From NCBI GenBank assembly GCA_028023455.1, contig JAQFVV010012497.1, positions 2,854,001 through 2,918,000 on the forward strand: a stretch of 64,000 nt of DNA. The letters run 5' to 3'. The position numbers and the translations under genes were made by a program. This DNA is from Epiperipatus broadwayi (Eukaryota; Onychophora; Udeonychophora; Euonychophora; Peripatidae). The stretch's first letter is position 1. The number at the start of each line of letters is the position of its first letter. The notes beneath the pieces were generated by a model. The model worked only from the letters and a program-made list of their open reading frames with translations, was not told the DNA's origin and did no database searches. Shown here in pieces: positions 60,801-64,000 of this stretch.

Positions 60801-60996
60801 TCAAAAGTAATGATGATTAATACTGAGAAAAAACAAGCAAATAATTTTTATTGAGGGATATAAAGTGAAATGTGGTGAATAGGTTAAACTATTTGGGAAT
60901 CGACTTATGTAAGTAGAAAAATTGCTTGGATGAATGGGAGAAAAATAAATTGATATATGAAGTAAAGAAAAGAAAGAGACTGATATAAAGTTAACA

Positions 60997-61539
60997 GTGT
61001 TTTTATATAATAAGTGTGATATAGCTAGAATTGTATGGAAGGGAGTGGCAATAGCAACGTTAACATATGGTAACAATGCATTATGTGTTGGTGAAGGGGT
61101 GTTAGATTACTTAGAAAAAAACACAAAGAGAATTAGGAAGACATGCATTAGATGCAAGTGTGTTGACAGCAAAGGAGGCAATTCAAGAGAAATGGGATGG
61201 TCAAGTTTTTATATGAGAAATGCAAAAAGCAAAATGAAAATGTTCAGTAGATTGCAGTTTATGGATAATAGAATAGCCAAAATAATATTTAATTGCATTA
61301 CAAGTAAAGGGCAGGCAACAAGATGGGTAAGAAAAGTAGTATGGTGTGCAGAAGATTTGGATAAAGACTTTATTTCTGTATACTTATACAAAAGGTGGGA
61401 TAATTGTGTTAGGAAAATTGTTGAGTATTATAGTGGGAAGAAATGGGATAGAAAAATAGATGCATTAATAAAAAAAACTAGTATGGAGAGTAAAAAGAGT
61501 TTATATATAGAAATAAGTGAAATATTGAGTTCAAGCTAA
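60997..61539 (+). pseudogene. C-terminal connector of the CR1-like LINE RT protein
   Basis: Longest intact frame of this copy (180 codons). It follows the conserved post-RT part of CR1/L2-type proteins: WKGVAIATLTYGNNALCVG, then LDYLEKNTKRIRKTCIR, REMGWSSFYMRNAKSKMK, and a basic Lys/Trp-rich end. Further on, after a frame break (61620-61720), CKLCKKGIENIN and a CLKSEM stretch look like the C-terminal Cys/His cluster. Confidence 0.7.
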
Positions 61540-62030
61540 TTTATGATAATAACAAAGAAAGTAGTTTACTGTTTAAGGATCAATCAGGATCTTTAGCAAC
61601 AAGGGAATATACACATAAATGAAAAAATGTGGGTGATTTAGTCTGCAAGTTATGTAAGAAAGGCATAGAAAATATTAACATCTATTAATTGAATATAAAT
61701 GTCTAAAATCAGAAATGGTACAACAAATAATGAAGTTATGGAAGAATAAATATAAACAGTTATTATACAGAAGTGGGTTATTGGGTATTATGCTGAATTT
61801 AGAAAAAAATATGGGGGATTTAGATATAAAGGCCATGGAGTTGATAAAGTTTATGTTGTGAAAATGGATGGAACAGGATAGAGAAGAATATGAGAAAAAC
61901 TTAGGATGAGGAATGGAAAGAGAAAGTAAAGTGGCTAATAGGTTTCCCTGGGCATAGTGACTGAGAGATTCCTGTCTCCATATAAAGTCGCAGTGCATTG
62001 CATCACATGAATAGACTGGCATATTTATAA

Positions 62031-62713
62031 ATTAATATTTTAATAGGATGCTGATGGCTCTGTTTTGCAATACCTGGCCAGATCATGGTCCTCCCAATGA
62101 ATGGATATGAAATAAATATGCAGACCAGACAATATTACATATAAACATGTTAACACACTATTGACATCAATAATAAAACTATAATTCATTACAAAATATA
62201 ATTGACAGTCAAAATATAACTTTTTTTAAACAAGGCCATTTCTCTAATCTTTTATATACATGTTATAGTTTTAGTTCACATGTACATAGAAAACCATAAT
62301 TATTTGTAAAGAGTCCAAGGTTTCTTTGATTAATTTTAAACATTAGTTTTCCATTATACACATTAACACAATATATGATCGAGTACATTTGCAGTACAGC
62401 AAAACCCTTGTTTTAATATACTTAAAAATACAACTCTATGTATAGACAAATTTATGAGTACTGGACATTTATTTAACTCATAAGTTTCCTAACATAGACA
62501 TATTCACATATTTAATATGAGATACATGTAGCTGCTGCATCTTTCTACAACAGTAATTCTAGGGAGTGGACACTTCATGTACAAATCCCAATTTAATAAT
62601 ACTGCAACTTCACTTTAGAGATGGCTCTTTTGAGTCCAATCCTTAATTTAATAGAACAAAATCTGAGTTATAGATACAGAAATATTTCAATTATTCACCA
62701 ATGAACAAACAAT

Positions 62714-62716
<3 letters not shown>
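62031..62716. other. 3' flank of the LINE; no gene
   Basis: CAATACCTGGCCAGATCATG and the following CCTCCCAATGAATGGATATG (62070-62110) may be the end of the LINE 3' UTR. After that, A+T-rich sequence with nothing recognised. Confidence 0.3.

Positions 62717-62755
<39 letters not shown>
62717..62755. repeat. (AT)n microsatellite
   Basis: About 39 bases of perfect AT dinucleotide repeat. The array can extrude as a cruciform; assembly length may be unreliable. Confidence 0.95.
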
Positions 62756-62760
<5 letters not shown>

Positions 62761-62821
62761 CAAATCAATATATATATCAAAATACAGTACAATTTATATA
62801 AATTATATTCTTTTAGAAGTA

Positions 62822-62853
62822 CTTTCGACTATACACTTTGTAGTCTTTATCAA
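62822..62853 (-). ncRNA. Hammerhead-ribozyme-like core in the 3' region of the Penelope-like element
   Basis: On the minus strand, about 60 nt downstream of the ORF stop, the sequence is TTGATAA-A-GACTA-caaagtgta-TAGTC-GAAAG: a perfect 5-bp helix between sequences resembling the conserved CUGANGA and GAAA boxes. The C of the first box is U here, and A replaces G near its end, so catalysis is doubtful. Penelope-like elements are known to carry hammerhead motifs in their terminal repeats, which makes the placement meaningful. Confidence 0.45.
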
Positions 62854-62910
62854 CTATATAATGTTGAATAATCAAAACGAGACAACCCTTAACAATACCC
62901 ATAGTTCAAT

Positions 62911-63556
62911 TCAGATTTCCCACAATTCTGTTATCTTAACATTTGATGACTGGCGATTCATTAACATTTGACGATTTCTTGAAATCAACATAGCCTCTTT
63001 TATTTTACGTTTATTATGACAACGTTCAATTTGAATAATTTTAATATTTTTATAATCAAATTTAAATCCATATTGACAAGATTTATTATGATCAAATATA
63101 ACAGATGATGAAGGTTTATTTACATCTGTTCCATATTTATTCTCTTTTTGAATTCTATTATATAAAAGCATATGTTCTTTTATTCTCTTTTCAAATGTAC
63201 ACTTAGATTCACCAATGTATTGTACGCCGCATCCACATATCAATCTATATATAATAGAATTTTGATTAAACTTTGAATTTTGAATTTTAGAATTATTAAG
63301 CAATCTATTTATGTTATTTGTAGAGAAAAAAGCAATATGACACAAACCATTATAAATTTTCCTAATAAACTTGACCTGCTCATCTGATATAAATGGCATT
63401 GAAATCCATTTCATTTTGATATCTTTATTTTTAATTTTATTATAGTGTTGATTTCTTTTAAATCCTTTAATAATATTAGCAATTGCATTTTTATAATAAC
63501 CAATTTTCAACAAGTCATTAACAAATAAATGTACATTTTTAATTTTATCACAAGAA
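62911..63556 (-). pseudogene. Penelope-like element, 5'-truncated copy (thumb of RT plus GIY-YIG endonuclease)
   Basis: A 200-codon intact frame (63513-62911) continues upstream to 63556. The first ~70 residues are the end of the RT domain (KGFKRNQHYNKIK, then WISMPFISDEQVKFIRKIYN). Residues around 85-115 carry the GIY-YIG-type core: IIYRLICGCGVQYIGESK, with the C-terminal partner block CTFEKRIKEHMLL. It ends KRKIKEAMLISRNRQMLMNR and VKITELWEI, as Penelope proteins do. The catalytic Arg (EKRIKEH) is present; the final Glu is not certain. The copy breaks at 63556, where it meets an inverted copy. Frame intactness suggests recent activity. Confidence 0.85.
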
Positions 63557-64000
63557 AACTAGAGGTTTTATTCCATATGAATCACATGTACCTATGTGTC
63601 ATAAGCTGTCTGGATTGAAATCATTCTTATTTCGAAATGAAAAATTATGCAAATATTCTTGTGATAAAATTAAAAATGTACATTTATTTGTTAATGACTT
63701 GATGAAAATTGGTTATTATAAAAATGCAATTGCTAATATTATTAAAGGATTTAAAAGAAATCAACACTATAATAAAATTAAAAATAAAGATATCAAAATG
63801 AAATGGATTTCAATGCCATTTATATCAGATGAGCAGGTCAAGTTTATTAGGAAAATTTATAATGGTTTGTGTCATATTGCTTTTTTCTCTACAAATAACA
63901 TAAATAGATTGCTTAATAATTCTAAAATTCAAAATTCAAAGTTTAATCAAAATTCTATTATATATAGATTGATATGTGGATGCGGCATACAATACATTGG
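63544..64000 (+). CDS. Second Penelope-like copy on the plus strand, open to the window edge
   Basis: A continuous plus-strand frame runs from about 63544 off the right end. It reads GFIPYESHVPMCHKLSGLKS, then the part shared with the minus-strand copy from 63656 on (SCDKIKNVHLFVNDLMKIGY, ..., ISMPFISDEQVKFIRK, ..., YRLICGCGIQYI at the edge). It differs from its partner by few changes (for example DLMK for DLLK, GIQYI for GVQYI). The 99 nt between the arms (63557-63655) belong to this longer copy. Whether the element is complete cannot be seen; the RT core (fingers and palm) is absent upstream, so this copy too is 5'-truncated. Confidence 0.75.

Larger units (their letters stand above)
57770..62030 (+). 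pseudogene. CR1-like LINE, near full length but disabled
   Basis: A plus-strand element of about 4.2 kb with ORF1, endonuclease, reverse transcriptase and C-terminal regions all readable in order but split by many stops and shifts. It is a longer relative of the minus-strand copy at 37.2-39.85 kb, matching it from the ORF1 start to the 3' end (GAGAAAAACTTAGG and AGAGATTCCTG near 61890 and 61960). The 5' end is uncertain; the 3' end may extend to about 62130. Component parts are listed separately. Confidence 0.85.

Overview
The window looks like non-coding, intronic and intergenic DNA from an animal nuclear genome. By eye it is about three-quarters A+T. No long ORFs, bacterial operons, rRNA or CRISPR arrays were seen. 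What it contains is poly(A)-tailed short retroposons with target-site duplications, several retrotransposon classes in decay (CR1-like LINEs, an RTE-type LINE end, a Ty3/gypsy element, Penelope-like elements), hAT and foldback MITEs, and microsatellites. The mix suits an invertebrate with a repeat-rich genome, but I cannot name the taxon.

Left part (1-21 kb). The most interesting content is an apparent intron-rich gene on the minus strand that is too fragmented to show as an ORF. Four short exons (20793-20960, 7056-7084, 2051-2130, 1562-1759) have plausible GT/AG borders and join in one uninterrupted frame beginning with an ATG in good context. A fifth segment (84-180) fits the same phase and ends in a stop. 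An exon-like stretch at 709-837 does not fit. I do not recognise the protein. The introns hold three copies of a ~100-bp tRNA-derived SINE with clear duplications, the 3' end of an RTE-type LINE, a 319-bp hAT MITE, and a cluster of a ~400-bp dispersed repeat.

Middle part (21-41 kb). This holds a hairpin MITE, a decayed gypsy element (zinc knuckles, RT, RNase H, integrase and a 208-bp 3' LTR), long stretches with no recognisable content, more copies of the dispersed repeats, a CR1-like LINE on the minus strand with an internal deletion, and an almost perfect 436-bp foldback element flanked by TTA.

Right part (41-64 kb). Here lie a degraded Penelope-like element with a GIY-YIG remnant, TA-flanked MITEs in a local duplication, a 61-bp-arm inverted repeat, a fourth SINE copy, a second hAT MITE, a longer but disabled CR1-like LINE (57.8-62 kb), and two Penelope-like elements meeting head to head at the window edge, the second still open at base 64000. 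Three hammerhead-ribozyme-like cores occur at 35.8, 41.0 and 62.8 kb, the last inside the Penelope 3' region.

Apart from the minus-strand gene, nothing here looks like a functioning host gene. The sequence mainly records successive insertions and decay.
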